64,000 bases of DNA from CAVQCX01 sp963711095 (GCA_963711095.1 CAVQCX010000008.1:195197-259196), one strand, 5' to 3'; shown: positions 54,948 to 63,950, counted from the first letter of the stretch. Made by a program: numbers and translations. Notes: generated by a model not told the origin, from the sequence alone.

Positions 54948-55934
54948 ATGCAAAAGCGCAAACTCGGCAACAGCGATCTGGAAGTCTCAGCCATCGGACT
55001 CGGCTGCATGGGAATGAGCATGGCCTATGGTCCGCCTGCGGATAAGCAGGCGATGATCGCCCTGATCGGCAAGGCCATCGAGCTGGGCGTCACCCTCTGC
55101 GATACCGCCGAGATCTACGGCCCCTACACCAACGAAGAGCTGCTGGGCGAGGCCCTTGCCCCGTACCGCAACCGGGTCGCCATCGCCACCAAGTTCGGCA
55201 TCCGGCTCGATGCCAACGGCCAGCAGGCTCAGGACAGCCGCCCCGAGCGCATCCGCCAGAGCATCGAGGGGTCGCTCAAGCGTCTCCGGGTCGAGGTCAT
55301 CGACCTCTACTACCAGCACCGCGTCGACCCGGACGTGGCCATCGAAGAGGTGGCGGGAACGGTGAAAGAGCTGATTCAGGAGGGCAAGGTGAAGCACTTC
55401 GGCCTATCCGAGCCGGGGGTCAAGACGATCCGCCGCGCACACGCCGTCCAGCCGGTCACGGCCATCCAGAGCGAATACTCCCTGTGGTGGCGACGCCCGG
55501 AAGAGCAGCTGCTGCCGGCCCTTGAAGAGCTCGGCATCGGCTTCGTGCCATTCAGTCCTCTCGGCAAAGGCTTCCTCACCGGAAAGATCGACGAGAACAC
55601 CACGTTCGACAAGTCAGACTTCCGCAACATCGTTCCCCGCTTTACGCCAGAGGCGCGGAAAGCGAACCAAGCCTTGGTCGATCTGCTGGCCCGGGTTGCA
55701 AAGCAGAAGAAGGCCACGCCTGCGCAGATCGCGCTCGCCTGGCTGCTGGCCCAGAAGCCGTGGATTGTCCCGATCCCGGGCACGACGAAGCTCGCGCGCC
55801 TGCACGAGAACATCGCAGCGGCCACCGTCGAACTGACAGCCGACGATCTGCGCGAGATCGACAGCGCCGCCTCGAAGATCACGGTGCAAGGGGCTCGCTA
55901 CCCCGAGGCCTTGGAGAAACGGACCGGTCTCTGA
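54948..55934 (+). CDS. Aldo/keto reductase
   Basis: This 328-residue NADPH-dependent barrel enzyme shows the AKR catalytic tetrad: Asp52 and Tyr57 in LCDTAEIYG, Lys82 in IATKFG, and His124 in YYQHRVDP. GLGCMGMS at the N-terminus and IPGTTKLARLHENIAA at the C-terminus mark the AKR13/YakC-like subgroup. It forms an operon with the preceding dehydrogenase and is likely under the divergent LysR regulator. Confidence 0.95.
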   Translation: MQKRKLGNSDLEVSAIGLGCMGMSMAYGPPADKQAMIALIGKAIELGVTLCDTAEIYGPYTNEELLGEALAPYRNRVAIATKFGIRLDANGQQAQDSRPERIRQSIEGSLKRLRVEVIDLYYQHRVDPDVAIEEVAGTVKELIQEGKVKHFGLSEPGVKTIRRAHAVQPVTAIQSEYSLWWRRPEEQLLPALEELGIGFVPFSPLGKGFLTGKIDENTTFDKSDFRNIVPRFTPEARKANQALVDLLARVAKQKKATPAQIALAWLLAQKPWIVPIPGTTKLARLHENIAAATVELTADDLREIDSAASKITVQGARYPEALEKRTGL

Positions 55935-56069
55935 GGGCCGGCTGCTGCCGTGCGATCCGCAGCGCGTGAGGCCACAGCGACAGTCCTCCTCCTTCCTGTC
56001 CGCGTCACGCGCCGGCGGGCTCGGCCTCAGGTTCCGCGGCGTCTCTTGCTGCGGCCCTCATTGACCCGT

Positions 56070-56765
56070 CTAAACACCGAGGCGCTCGAATTCCCCAAAG
56101 GCGCTGCGCAGCCAGACCTTGACCCGCTGGCGCTCCATCAGTCCCAAGCCCTGGCCCGCGCTGTCCGGCCCCGGGTTGGTCGCCGCCCAGAAGCTCTTGT
56201 CCAACCGGTCGATGCGTTGCATGGTGGGCTTGTGCAAGGCCTTGAGCTCCATGATCGCCGCACCGAGCTCGGCCGCGCGCTGTTTTGCGGGCGATTCGTG
56301 GAACATACCGAAATCCTCACCACGTCCCCGGTTGAGCACCAGGATGTAGCGGCCCTTCGCGCCGTAGCGCTCGATCAGGTTGGCCAGCAGGTTTACCGAG
56401 TCCTTGCCGTCGTCCATCACATGCCAGAAATAGAGGTCTATGCCAAGCTCCTCGGCAAGATCCAGCACACCGCCGGTCTCTGCCCAATTGTGGATATCAC
56501 GCTCGGTCTGGGCCGCCAGGTCCACCAGCACGTTCACGTCTTCGCCGCAAGCAGCCTCGATGATCCTGTCGAGACTCTCCAAACGGCTTACGTCCAGGGA
56601 CTGGGCGTACCCCGAATAGTAGCGTAGCAGTGCCCCGTGGGAGCGGTCGGTGTCGAAGCCAATCCACGGCGTCTCCCGGTCTATCCAGTATTGGGCCAAT
56701 AGCCGTGCGACGACCGATTTGCCGACGCCGCCCTTCTCACCGCCGATCAGATGAATGCAACTCAT
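56070..56765 (-). CDS. ParA/MinD-like P-loop ATPase
   Basis: From MSCIHLIGGEKGGVGKS the protein has 231 residues with the deviant Walker A motif GGEKGGVGKS at residues 8-17 and a later FDTDRSHG (Walker A' region). VLVDLAAQTERD near residue 80 would be the Walker B strand. This type of dimeric ATPase serves in partition, in cell positioning or in conjugal transfer (TraL). No parB, centromere repeats or transfer genes are in view, so the role is unclear. The start at 56765 is preferred to longer frames because the motif sits at the family distance. Confidence 0.8.
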   Translation of the reverse strand: MSCIHLIGGEKGGVGKSVVARLLAQYWIDRETPWIGFDTDRSHGALLRYYSGYAQSLDVSRLESLDRIIEAACGEDVNVLVDLAAQTERDIHNWAETGGVLDLAEELGIDLYFWHVMDDGKDSVNLLANLIERYGAKGRYILVLNRGRGEDFGMFHESPAKQRAAELGAAIMELKALHKPTMQRIDRLDKSFWAATNPGPDSAGQGLGLMERQRVKVWLRSAFGEFERLGV

Positions 56766-57312
56766 ACTAGTGCAGTTTCCCCGGGTTGATGAACGATGGG
56801 CTCCATGCAAGCAATCGGCGTACCATCTGGCCGGCCGCGGAGGCAGTCTTGTCAGTGTTATGGGGACGCCGAGCACGGGACAATGTCCTCGCGGCGCCTA
56901 AGGCAGCAGAATCCCCGTTACCGGGCACGCCGATTTCGCCGCACAAGGCCTCCGCCGAACCGAATACGGCGCTGCCTGAGGTGTAGAGCCCGGCCAGGTC
57001 TCCGCGATAGGTGTCGCCAATGGTCACTATTGTGGCTGGCGTATCCTAGGCAAGTATTCGCTTGATCACTTGGTCAGCGCCGCTCTTCGAGCGACGCCAC
57101 GACGCGCGACGATTTTGGTCGTTGCGGCGGGCTCGTCGGGCAGTGTATCAGGTACCTGTCCTGTTAGTCGGTAGATCGCGGGAGCCGGAAGGCCGTTGCG
57201 GCGCCAAACTGACGAGTGAAATGGGCTATCCAAGGGCTGAGAACGGGTAATTCTGGTGTGCCTTTAACCCCAAATCATACGGTTAGCGTGGTCCGACCCC
57301 GGCACCCGCGCC
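56766..57312. other. Intergenic, nothing recognised
   Basis: This contains the promoter of the ParA-like gene and an unassigned 500-base stretch with no supported frame. Confidence 0.4.
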
Positions 57313-57738
57313 GTGGCCGCGGAGGCCACCCGCTGCATGCGCCTCTGGGGCAGCGCAGGGCGTGCTACCGAGGTGCTCTCCGAGTGCCGCACCTGGCAAC
57401 CGGTTGAACATCTCATCATTTACAACGTGAAAGGCCTGGACCAGGCCGGCGTCGAGCACATGATGGCTGAGGGCCGACGCGTGCTCTCCGCCATCCCCGG
57501 CGTGCGTGAGGTCTTCACCGGAGAAGCGCTCAAGCAGGACGCCGGCTACCGCTACGATTGGATGGTGCGCTTCGCCAGCCCGGAGGTCATCGACAGCTAT
57601 CGGGAGCACCCGGCCCACAAGGCCTTTGCCGACAGCCTGTTCCGCCCCTGCACCGGCGGGCGGATCAGCATCGACTATCAGGAGACCACACCGGACGACC
57701 GCACCCGGCAGATGCAGACCGAAGGTCTTCGGGCCTGA
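57313..57738 (+). CDS. Dabb (stress-responsive A/B barrel) protein
   Basis: The core VEHLIIYNVK, then IPGVREVFTGEAL, YDWMVRFASPEVIDSYREHP and AHKAFADSLFRP match the Dabb ferredoxin-like barrel, usually a small dimer. The ORF begins at a GTG; the first 30 residues are not family-like, and the true start may be internal near residue 21. Function unknown in bacteria; plants use it in stress. Stand-alone gene. Confidence 0.7.
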   Translation: MAAEATRCMRLWGSAGRATEVLSECRTWQPVEHLIIYNVKGLDQAGVEHMMAEGRRVLSAIPGVREVFTGEALKQDAGYRYDWMVRFASPEVIDSYREHPAHKAFADSLFRPCTGGRISIDYQETTPDDRTRQMQTEGLRA

Positions 57739-59023
57739 GCGCCCTTGTGGCCCCTCCAGCCTACCCAGACGTTGGTGGCCGACCCGCAACCCGGCCTGGT
57801 GCCAACGCGCCTAGGCTCAAACCCGCACGCCCGCGCCATACACGTCACCCGAAAACAAGCGCGCCTGCCCGCCTGGCGCCTCGCCGTTCTTGACCCCGAC
57901 GCCGGACCTCTGCAATAGTCCCGACATCGTCGACGCCAGGAGGCTCGGACATGGATCAGGCCGGTCGGATCGGCCCGCAGCCACCGATGGTCAACCGACG
58001 GCCGCTCCACCGGCGGACCGCCGCCTCCTTCTATTTACGCCAGCGGCGCCGTACAGGGCTCCCGCGCACCGCCCTGCCTTGCCCCTGCCACGCCGCCCCC
58101 GCGGATACTCGCCGACTCACCGGCGCCGCCCTGCGCGGCGAGCACGCCCGTCAGCGGACTGCGCACCGCCAGCCCGCCCCGGCGGATCACGTGAGTATAG
58201 ATCTGGGTGGTGCGTACGTCTGCGTGTCCCAGCTGCTCCTGCACCGTGCGGATATCCGCACCCCGTTCCAGGAGATGGGTGGCAAACGAGTGACGCGGGT
58301 GTGGCAGGTCGCCGGCTTGGGGATATCGGCGCTCCGCACCGCTCGTTTCACCGCCTTCTGGATCGCACTCTCGTCGAAATGGTGTCGGCGCTGTTCGCCC
58401 GAGCGTGGGTCCCGGCCGATCTGCGTTTCAGGGAAAACGTACTGCCATGCCCACTCCCGGGCCGCATTCGGGTATTTCCGTGCCAGCGCGTGAGGCAAGG
58501 CTACCGTGCCGAGCCCCGCAGCGCTGTCCCGCTCGAACAGCGTGCGGCGCGCTTCCAGATGCCGCTGCAGCGGGACCACCAGCTCATCGGGCAGCGTCAC
58601 CACCCGATCCTTCTCCCCTTTGCCATCTCGCACCAGGATGGCCCGGTGATCGAAATCCAGGTCCTTGACCCTCAACCGAACACTCTCCAGCAACCGCAGC
58701 CCCGATCCATACTGCAGACAGGCGACCAGCCAGGCTGCGCCGGAAAGACTCCCGAGGACCCGGGCAACCTCTTGTACCGTAAGCACCACGGGCAAACGAG
58801 GCCGCTTCTTGGCCCTCACGATTCCCGGGATCTCACCCAGCGGGCGCTCCAGCACCGCCTTGTACAAGAAGACGAGGGCGTTCAGAGCTTGATTTTGCGT
58901 GGCCGGCGCAACGTCGCGATCCGTAGCGAGGTAGCTAAAAAACGCCCTCACCTCGCCCTCACTCATATCCGCCGGGTGCCGCTTCTTGTGGAACAGGATG
59001 AACCAGCGCGTCCAGTATACGTA

Positions 59024-60574
59024 ATACGTAGGGTGTGGTTTTCATACTGGTCACGCCGCCACACGGACCGCTTTGCGTAGTGGCCGCAGCGTAAGCTCGA
59101 CAGCTGGCCCCCATCGATCGCTGAGCGCAAATGCCCGAAGCTGAACGATGTGTTGACCCGTCTCGTTCTTCCATCGTGCACCGCAACACTTCAATCTCAT
59201 CTCAAAGAGGCTTTTGCACGTGGCCTCCACGTTCCCACTTCCAAGTGGTAAACCGAGCTGGCGAGCCCGGGCGTAGTTCATTCGCTCGGCATTTTCGTGG
59301 TGACTGTGCAAGTAGGTGATCGCTGCATGAACAGGGTGACCGTCTCCCGGACCCTCGTCCAGGCCAGAGTCGATCAGCTCCTCAAGGATCTGCGTCGCAG
59401 CCTCGCTTCGATTGATGAGCCGCATCTTCCATCGTTGCAGCAGCGCTGCTGAATCGGGCTCGATGATGCGAGCTGCGGCCCCGAGCTTTTCAGTGAGATG
59501 GTAAAGGTCGACTAGGCGGAAGATCTGCGGACCAAACCTCTGTTCGGTGAAGCCCTCTTCAAGGAGATTCCACATCTCCGGCGCCCCATCGCACAGCAAT
59601 TGTACGTTCAAGTTGCGCCGTTTACTCACCAGTGTGGCGACATCGGCCACCAGCCGATTGCGCAACCCGATGATATCCCCGCCCGGCATCGCACCGTAAC
59701 GAATCGTATGAAGGGCCGTCCCGTTCTCGTCGTGAACCGTCACTGTGCCGCAATAGGCCATACGGAAGTTGCGCGCCACAGGCCTCTTGGCCGCCCCCTT
59801 GGCGGGGCGACCAACAGGGCGTTTGCGAGGCTCTTCCATCGGCACACTCACTCGGTCGAGCGATACGCTGACCGAACAAGCCTCTGCGGGAAGCTCGTAG
59901 GCATCGATCAACAGGTCTTCAATATCTTGGTGCTCGGCCACCGCGAGCGCTCCGACCAGATGCGCGACCGACTCAAAGCTCGAGCGTGAGTAGGGCAACA
60001 GTCCATACTCCTGCGCCGTGGCTTGAGCCTCCCGTGAAGTGCCTTTCTGCACCTCATGGCTCATCACCCGTGCCGTGTGGGGAAGCCAACCCTCCCCAAC
60101 CACGCCCGCTCGCACGCTCACCGGGTCGACCACCTTGGCCTCTGGCTGCCCTCCACGAGTGCCGGCTTGGCGGTACAGGGAGCGTTCCACCGATACCGAG
60201 CCCGCCATGGTGTGATACGGTGCCTCACAACGCCCGACTCGGTTGTAGCGCAGCCCTCCGATCACAATCGTCGGCACATCGATGTCCAAGGCGCTGAGGA
60301 TCGCGCGGTGGGCTTCTCCCTCACTCTTGCGGCATCTCTCCGAGGCTTCCCGCTCAATCTGCGCGTAGTCGACAGCCTTGCCTCCATCGGTGCGCTCTAC
60401 CGCCGCCTTCATCGACTCAAGCGTCTCACGCCAGCTATCCACAAGCCCCATGAACGCTTCCGGAACATCAAGTACGATCTTGGCCATCGCATACCCCCTC
60501 AGCAAGCCCTGGATTCGCACTTTGTTCTATCAGAAAACGGGTGAAACGTCCAGCATGGGAACCACACCCTATAC
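59024..60574. mobile_element. ISKra4-type insertion sequence, 1551 bp
   Basis: Its ends read inward as ATACGTAGGGTGTGGTTTTC (left) and GTATAGGGTGTGGTTCCC (right, reverse strand), so GGGTGTGGTT is the shared inverted terminus. The 9 bp GTATACGTA at 59015-59023 and 60575-60583 flanks it directly as a target duplication in the integrase gene. One intact transposase gene fills it. Confidence 0.9.
59051..60487 (-). CDS. ISKra4-family transposase
   Basis: From MAKIVLDVPEAF the transposase has 478 residues. It shows family features: an N-terminal helical region, GRLRYNRVGRCEAPY-like zinc-free domain, VSVSLDRVSVPMEEPR near the first catalytic Asp, LLCDGAPEMWNLL with the second Asp, and GSGNVEATCKSL with the catalytic Glu near the end. 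The frame is intact, so the copy may still be active. A codon 11 residues further upstream is possible. Confidence 0.92.
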   Translation of the reverse strand: MAKIVLDVPEAFMGLVDSWRETLESMKAAVERTDGGKAVDYAQIEREASERCRKSEGEAHRAILSALDIDVPTIVIGGLRYNRVGRCEAPYHTMAGSVSVERSLYRQAGTRGGQPEAKVVDPVSVRAGVVGEGWLPHTARVMSHEVQKGTSREAQATAQEYGLLPYSRSSFESVAHLVGALAVAEHQDIEDLLIDAYELPAEACSVSVSLDRVSVPMEEPRKRPVGRPAKGAAKRPVARNFRMAYCGTVTVHDENGTALHTIRYGAMPGGDIIGLRNRLVADVATLVSKRRNLNVQLLCDGAPEMWNLLEEGFTEQRFGPQIFRLVDLYHLTEKLGAAARIIEPDSAALLQRWKMRLINRSEAATQILEELIDSGLDEGPGDGHPVHAAITYLHSHHENAERMNYARARQLGLPLGSGNVEATCKSLFEMRLKCCGARWKNETGQHIVQLRAFALSDRWGPAVELTLRPLRKAVRVAA

Positions 60575-60755
60575 GTATACGTACGTGTCCTCCGTGCGCC
60601 GGCTGTAATGGCGGACACGGATAGCTCGCCGCACCGATTCCAGGAACGGCGAGCTCTGTCTGGCCTGGGTCATGGCGGGGTCCCTCCGCTGTGGAGACGT
60701 AACTCAAGGAGAGAGAACTTTCAGAGAACGTCAAGTAGAAAAGTGGACATCGTCC

Positions 60756-60896
60756 GTCTAACCCGCACCCCTCTCCTGTTGCCTGAGCACCGCGACACGG
60801 GCGCTTGCCTCGTAACTTATTGTTTCATCTGGAGAAACATCTCTTCCCCAGGCAAGAAACCCGGCCCGGGCCCCTTCGATCGTTTGCGCGTTAGAT
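60756..60896. other. attC-like recombination site
   Basis: R''-type GTCTAAC at 60756-60762 and R'-type GTTAGAT at 60890-60896 bound a 141-base imperfect palindrome: CTAACnCGC matches GCGnGTTAG, and inside CTTGCCT pairs with AGGCAAG and TGTTTC with GAAACA. This fits integron cassette sites, and it lies upstream (right) of the integrase start. The integrase gene and a cassette-like toxin pair flank it. No attI was identified. Confidence 0.5.
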
Positions 60897-60991
60897 GGAC
60901 ATGTTCCGTTTTATAACATGAACATTGTCCACTCACTTATACTGTTAGCCGCATGCATCACAAACGGCACACAATGTGCTAAGCTTGGCTC

Positions 60992-61270
60992 ATGAAGCCA
61001 ATCTCGTGGAATCCGGAGAAGAATGCTCTTCTGAAAGCTCAGAGAGAAGTTTCATTTGAAGATGTCGTGTTCCACATCATGGCCGGCGATATTCTCGACA
61101 CAATCGACCATCCTAATCAAGATCGCTATCCCGGTCAGCAAATTCACGTTATTGCAATCGAGGAATATGTATACCTCGTCCCGTTTGTCGAATCTCAAGA
61201 TGAGGTTTTCCTGAAGACCATTATTCCGAGCCGGAAAGCTACCAGAAACTACCGAGGTGGCGATAAATGA
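60992..61270 (+). CDS. BrnT-like toxin of a toxin-antitoxin pair
   Basis: This 92-residue protein (WNPEKNALLKAQREVSFEDV, then HPNQDRYPGQQIHVIAIEEY and FLKTIIPSRKAT) resembles BrnT/RelE-fold toxins, which act as RNases. It overlaps the next gene by four bases (ATGA), the usual toxin-antitoxin layout. Base composition is lower in GC than the surroundings. It lies just beyond the attC-like site and is probably an integron cassette that promotes its own maintenance. Confidence 0.8.
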   Translation: MKPISWNPEKNALLKAQREVSFEDVVFHIMAGDILDTIDHPNQDRYPGQQIHVIAIEEYVYLVPFVESQDEVFLKTIIPSRKATRNYRGGDK

Positions 61271-61542
61271 ACAAGTTAGATCAAGAAGAAAGCGAAATCC
61301 TGGAGGCGTTTGAGTCAGGTAACGTAAAACGTTCTGAGGATGCAACCGATACTCAGAAACGGCATAAAGAATACGCAGAGGCCATGTTCCGGAAGGATGC
61401 CCGGATCAATATTCGGCTCCCATCTAAGGATCTTCGTGGCCTACAGAAGAAAGCCCTTGCCGAAGGCATTCCATACCAAACGTTAATTGCCAGCATCCTT
61501 CACAAGTATGTTGAGGGTCGGTTGCATGAAAATAGCGGCTAA
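61267..61542 (+). CDS. CopG/BrnA-like antitoxin
   Basis: The 91-residue partner has an acidic N-terminus (EESEILEAFESGNV) and a C-terminal ribbon-helix-helix-type segment ARINIRLPSKDLRGLQKKAL followed by GIPYQTLIASILHKYV. Such antitoxins bind the toxin and repress the operon. Its stop codon is directly followed by the end of a group II intron remnant. Confidence 0.82.
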   Translation: MNKLDQEESEILEAFESGNVKRSEDATDTQKRHKEYAEAMFRKDARINIRLPSKDLRGLQKKALAEGIPYQTLIASILHKYVEGRLHENSG

Positions 61543-62515
61543 TCGGGATAGGGAGCCGCTCGAGCGGCCCCCTCCCACAGCACCGTACGTACGGGTCCGT
61601 ATACGGCGCCTAGCCTGCTATTTGCAGCGACGCTTCATCGGGCAAATCGAATTCACGTCAAGTGTCTATCGGGCCGTAGCCGGATGGTGGATCTTGCACC
61701 ATAGCGTGCGCACGGAAATGAGTCCGATCCGTTCGAAATGTGCGTTGCTCAATCCGCTGTTGGTAGCCAATGTCTTGGAGAGCCGCCAGTAGCTTTTGCG
61801 AGAGAGGCCGAGACGAATGGCGTCCCGCTTATTCACTCCCAGCTTGATCAGCTCTCCGATTCTACGTCGCGGTCTGCGCCACTGCTTCCAGTAGCACATT
61901 CTTAAACGCCTTCTGATCCAACCGTCAAGTGCTATGGCATCATTATACTTCAGTCCGCATCCATAGTGCCCCATCCACCCTCGCACGTATTGCTTCAGGC
62001 GGAAGATTCTCGACTCTATGGAGATACCCGGACATCGGCGCGTGATCCGTTTTAGCTCGTGCTTGAACCGCCGGACCTTGCAGTCGAGCGCTCGAAGCTT
62101 CTTACGGTGGATCTCGAACCCGAGCACTGAGCTTCTCTTTGACATGACCGACTTTGCTTTTGGCTTGGTTCACCTTCACCTTGAGCGCTTGCTCCAGGTA
62201 GCGGCTCACACTCGCCATCACTCGCTCACCTGCGCGCTTGGACTTGACAAAGATCGCCAAATCGTCGGCGTAGCGGACGAACTTGTGCCCTCTCTTCTCC
62301 AGCTCCTTGTCGAGATCATCCAGCAGGATGTTACTCAATATCGGCGAGACCGGGCTGCCTTGCGGAACACCCAGTCGGGTCGGCTGTAGGCGCCCGTCGA
62401 CCATGACGCCGGCTCGCAAGAACCGACCCAGCAGCTTCAGCAGGCCTTTGTTCTTCACCTTCCTGGCCACCCGTGCCATCAGAACATCATGGTCGACAGT
62501 GTCGAAGGAAATCAC
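61543..62515 (-). mobile_element. Truncated group II intron
   Basis: On the minus strand the reverse transcriptase gene is followed by GCGCCGTATACGG...CCGTACGGTGC (61580-61609), which folds as the domain V hairpin. GTGGGAGGGGG and the GAGCGGCTC stem (domain VI) come next, ending CTATCCCGAT beside the antitoxin stop codon at 61542. The 5' portion, with domains I-III and the N-terminus of the protein, is missing; a recombinase transposon begins at about 62515. Class C introns often target integron attC sites, which fits the position. Confidence 0.75.
61666..62515 (-). pseudogene. Group II intron reverse transcriptase/maturase, fragment
   Basis: The first frame (62515-62102) holds SFDTVDHDVLMARVARKV, the domain with PTRLGVPQGSPVSPILSN and the catalytic FVRYADDLAIF. 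After a one-base shift near 62130 the second frame continues FEIHRKKLRALDCKV to the thumb/maturase part, WRRPRRRIGELIKLGVNK. The first quarter of the protein is missing and the gene is dead. The domain order is that of the bacterial intron-encoded proteins that splice and mobilise the intron. Confidence 0.88.
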
Positions 62516-62982
62516 AACACACTACCCGTCTCGAAGACATTCCCGACGCAGTCACGATCCTTCGCAAGGCCCATCCGTTCGAAGGCAAAACGCTGCCGGT
62601 CCTGAAGCGCGCACGTCGCCAGGGCCAGCTCCAACTCCTGCTGATTCTCCCCAATGGCAGCCGGCAGTTTGTGCCGTTGGCCTGGACCGATGCGTCTGAG
62701 CACCATCGGCGGGATCAGCATCATAGTCCCACACCGAGCCTTGCTATCCCCTCGGATTTGCTCCATGCACGGGTAATCGTCGACGCTCTCCTCGACCGTA
62801 TCACGACTGTGGAGGAGAAACCCCGTGCAATTGGATCTGGCGTTCCTGGACATCCCGAATCCGGGCCAAACAGTGTGGGCGCAGCTCGGCGAGGAACAAC
62901 GCATCGCCGCTCTCGACATCTTGGCGAGACTGATCGCACAAACCGCACAGAGCACGTTAAGCGTGGAGGGAAACAACGATGA
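62473..62982 (+). CDS. DUF5372-like accessory protein of a recombinase transposon
   Basis: The conserved part is VTILRKAHPFEGKTLPVLKR and LLILPNGSRQFVPLAWTDAS, the DUF5372 pattern usually found directly ahead of a serine recombinase. The first 15 codons of the open frame run antisense to the truncated intron gene, so the real start is uncertain or lost. The 3' end as read overlaps the small gene at 62825 completely; the family normally ends near that point, so this end is doubtful too. Confidence 0.45.
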   Translation: MPSEHHGRQCRRKSQHTTRLEDIPDAVTILRKAHPFEGKTLPVLKRARRQGQLQLLLILPNGSRQFVPLAWTDASEHHRRDQHHSPTPSLAIPSDLLHARVIVDALLDRITTVEEKPRAIGSGVPGHPESGPNSVGAARRGTTHRRSRHLGETDRTNRTEHVKRGGKQR

Positions 62983-62986
62983 CTGA
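62825..62986 (+). CDS. Small protein (53 aa) between DUF5372 and recombinase genes
   Basis: A GTG at 62825 follows GGAGGAG at seven bases, a strong ribosome-binding site. The product VQLDLAFLDIPNPGQTVWAQ continues with an ARLIAQ-type helix and ends in a stop that overlaps the recombinase start (ATGACTGA). Small helical partners of this kind recur in the same position of this transposon type. Too short for automatic calls; function unknown. Confidence 0.75.
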   Translation: MQLDLAFLDIPNPGQTVWAQLGEEQRIAALDILARLIAQTAQSTLSVEGNNDD

Positions 62987-63950
62987 TCCGAAGGTTAACT
63001 CCGAGCATCTGCGCCGCGGCGCCTTTGTCTACGTGCGCCAATCTACCCCCACCCAGGTCGAACACCATCGCGAGTCTACCCAACGCCAATATGCCCTGGT
63101 CGAGCGCGCACGCACGCTCGGGTGGGCGTCCGAGCAGATCACCGTCATCGACGAGGACCTCGGACTGTCCGGTGCCACCACCGAAGGACGCAGCGGTTTC
63201 GCTCGCATGACCGCCGAGGTGGCCCTCGGACACGTCGGCATCGTGCTCGGCCTGGAGGTCTCGCGCTTGGCGCGCAACAACGCCGACTGGTATCGCCTCC
63301 TCGACCTGTGCGGCCTGACCAACACCCTCATCGGCGATGCCGACGGCCTCTACCACCCCAGCCTGTTCAACGACCGCCTGGTCCTCGGGTTGAAGGGGAC
63401 GATGTCCGAAGCGGAGCTGCACATCCTGCGCGCGCGCCTCGATGGGGGGATCCGCAATAAAGCCGCCCGCGGCGAGCTGCGTCGAGGACTGCCGGTGGGC
63501 TTCGTTTGGGGCGACGATGAAGGCGAGGTTCGCTTGCATCCCGACGAAGCCGTCACCGCCACGATCCGAACCGTGTTCGAGCGCTTCGCCGAGCTCGGGT
63601 CGGTGCGCCGCGTCTGGCTGTGGTTCCTCTCCGAGCACTTGAGCTTTCCGCTGCGCTCGCACAGCGGCGCCGAAATCCGCTGGGTGCCCCCGACCTATGT
63701 CAGCATTCACCAAGTGCTGAGCAATCCGGTGTATGCTGGCGCCTACGCGTATGGCAAGAGTCGACACGAACGCTACGTCGATGCAAACGGTGGGCTTCGC
63801 AAGCGCGTGCGCCAGCTCCCTCGCGCCCAATGGGCCGTGCTCATCCGGGAGCACCACGAGGGCTTCATCGACTGGGAAACCTATGAGGCGAACCTGGCGC
63901 GCATCGCCCGCAATACCCGTCCTCCCCCCACGGATCGGGAGGCGCCGTGA
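62979..63950 (+). CDS. Large serine recombinase, cut by a shift near the window edge
   Basis: The resolvase catalytic domain is intact: YVRQSTPTQVEHHRESTQRQ carries the nucleophile Ser, then VSRLARNNADWYRL and SEAELHILRARLDGG. The recombinase DNA-binding domain follows (HEGFIDWETYEANLARI). A stop at 63950 interrupts it just before the zinc-ribbon; one missing base there restores VREGTALLQGIATCGHCG, which runs to the window edge. It probably moves the transposon that truncated the intron. The frame break may be an assembly error. Confidence 0.85.
   Translation: MTDPKVNSEHLRRGAFVYVRQSTPTQVEHHRESTQRQYALVERARTLGWASEQITVIDEDLGLSGATTEGRSGFARMTAEVALGHVGIVLGLEVSRLARNNADWYRLLDLCGLTNTLIGDADGLYHPSLFNDRLVLGLKGTMSEAELHILRARLDGGIRNKAARGELRRGLPVGFVWGDDEGEVRLHPDEAVTATIRTVFERFAELGSVRRVWLWFLSEHLSFPLRSHSGAEIRWVPPTYVSIHQVLSNPVYAGAYAYGKSRHERYVDANGGLRKRVRQLPRAQWAVLIREHHEGFIDWETYEANLARIARNTRPPPTDREAP

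Larger units (their letters stand above)
58035..60673 (-). pseudogene. intI: Integron-type tyrosine recombinase, split by an IS and frameshifted
   Basis: The gene begins at 60673 behind GGAGGG with MTQARQSSPFLESV and RHYSRRTEDTYVY (33 codons to 60575). The ISKra4-type element then intervenes, and the frame resumes at 59014 with WTRWFILFHKKRHPADM. The central domain includes YGSGLRLLESVRLRVKDLDF and the integron-specific extra segment with REWAWQYVFP. Just before RHSFATHLLE the T of a Leu codon is missing (about 58297), shifting the catalytic C-terminus into another frame, with LGHADVRTTQIYTHV and its catalytic Tyr. With the IS removed and one base restored the gene gives 359 residues. Dead integrase; cassettes should lie to the right of 60673. 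Confidence 0.9.

Noticed and set aside
56070..56765. Plasmid or chromosome partition locus
   Set aside because: There is a ParA-like ATPase but no ParB, no iteron or parS-like repeats and no replication gene nearby.
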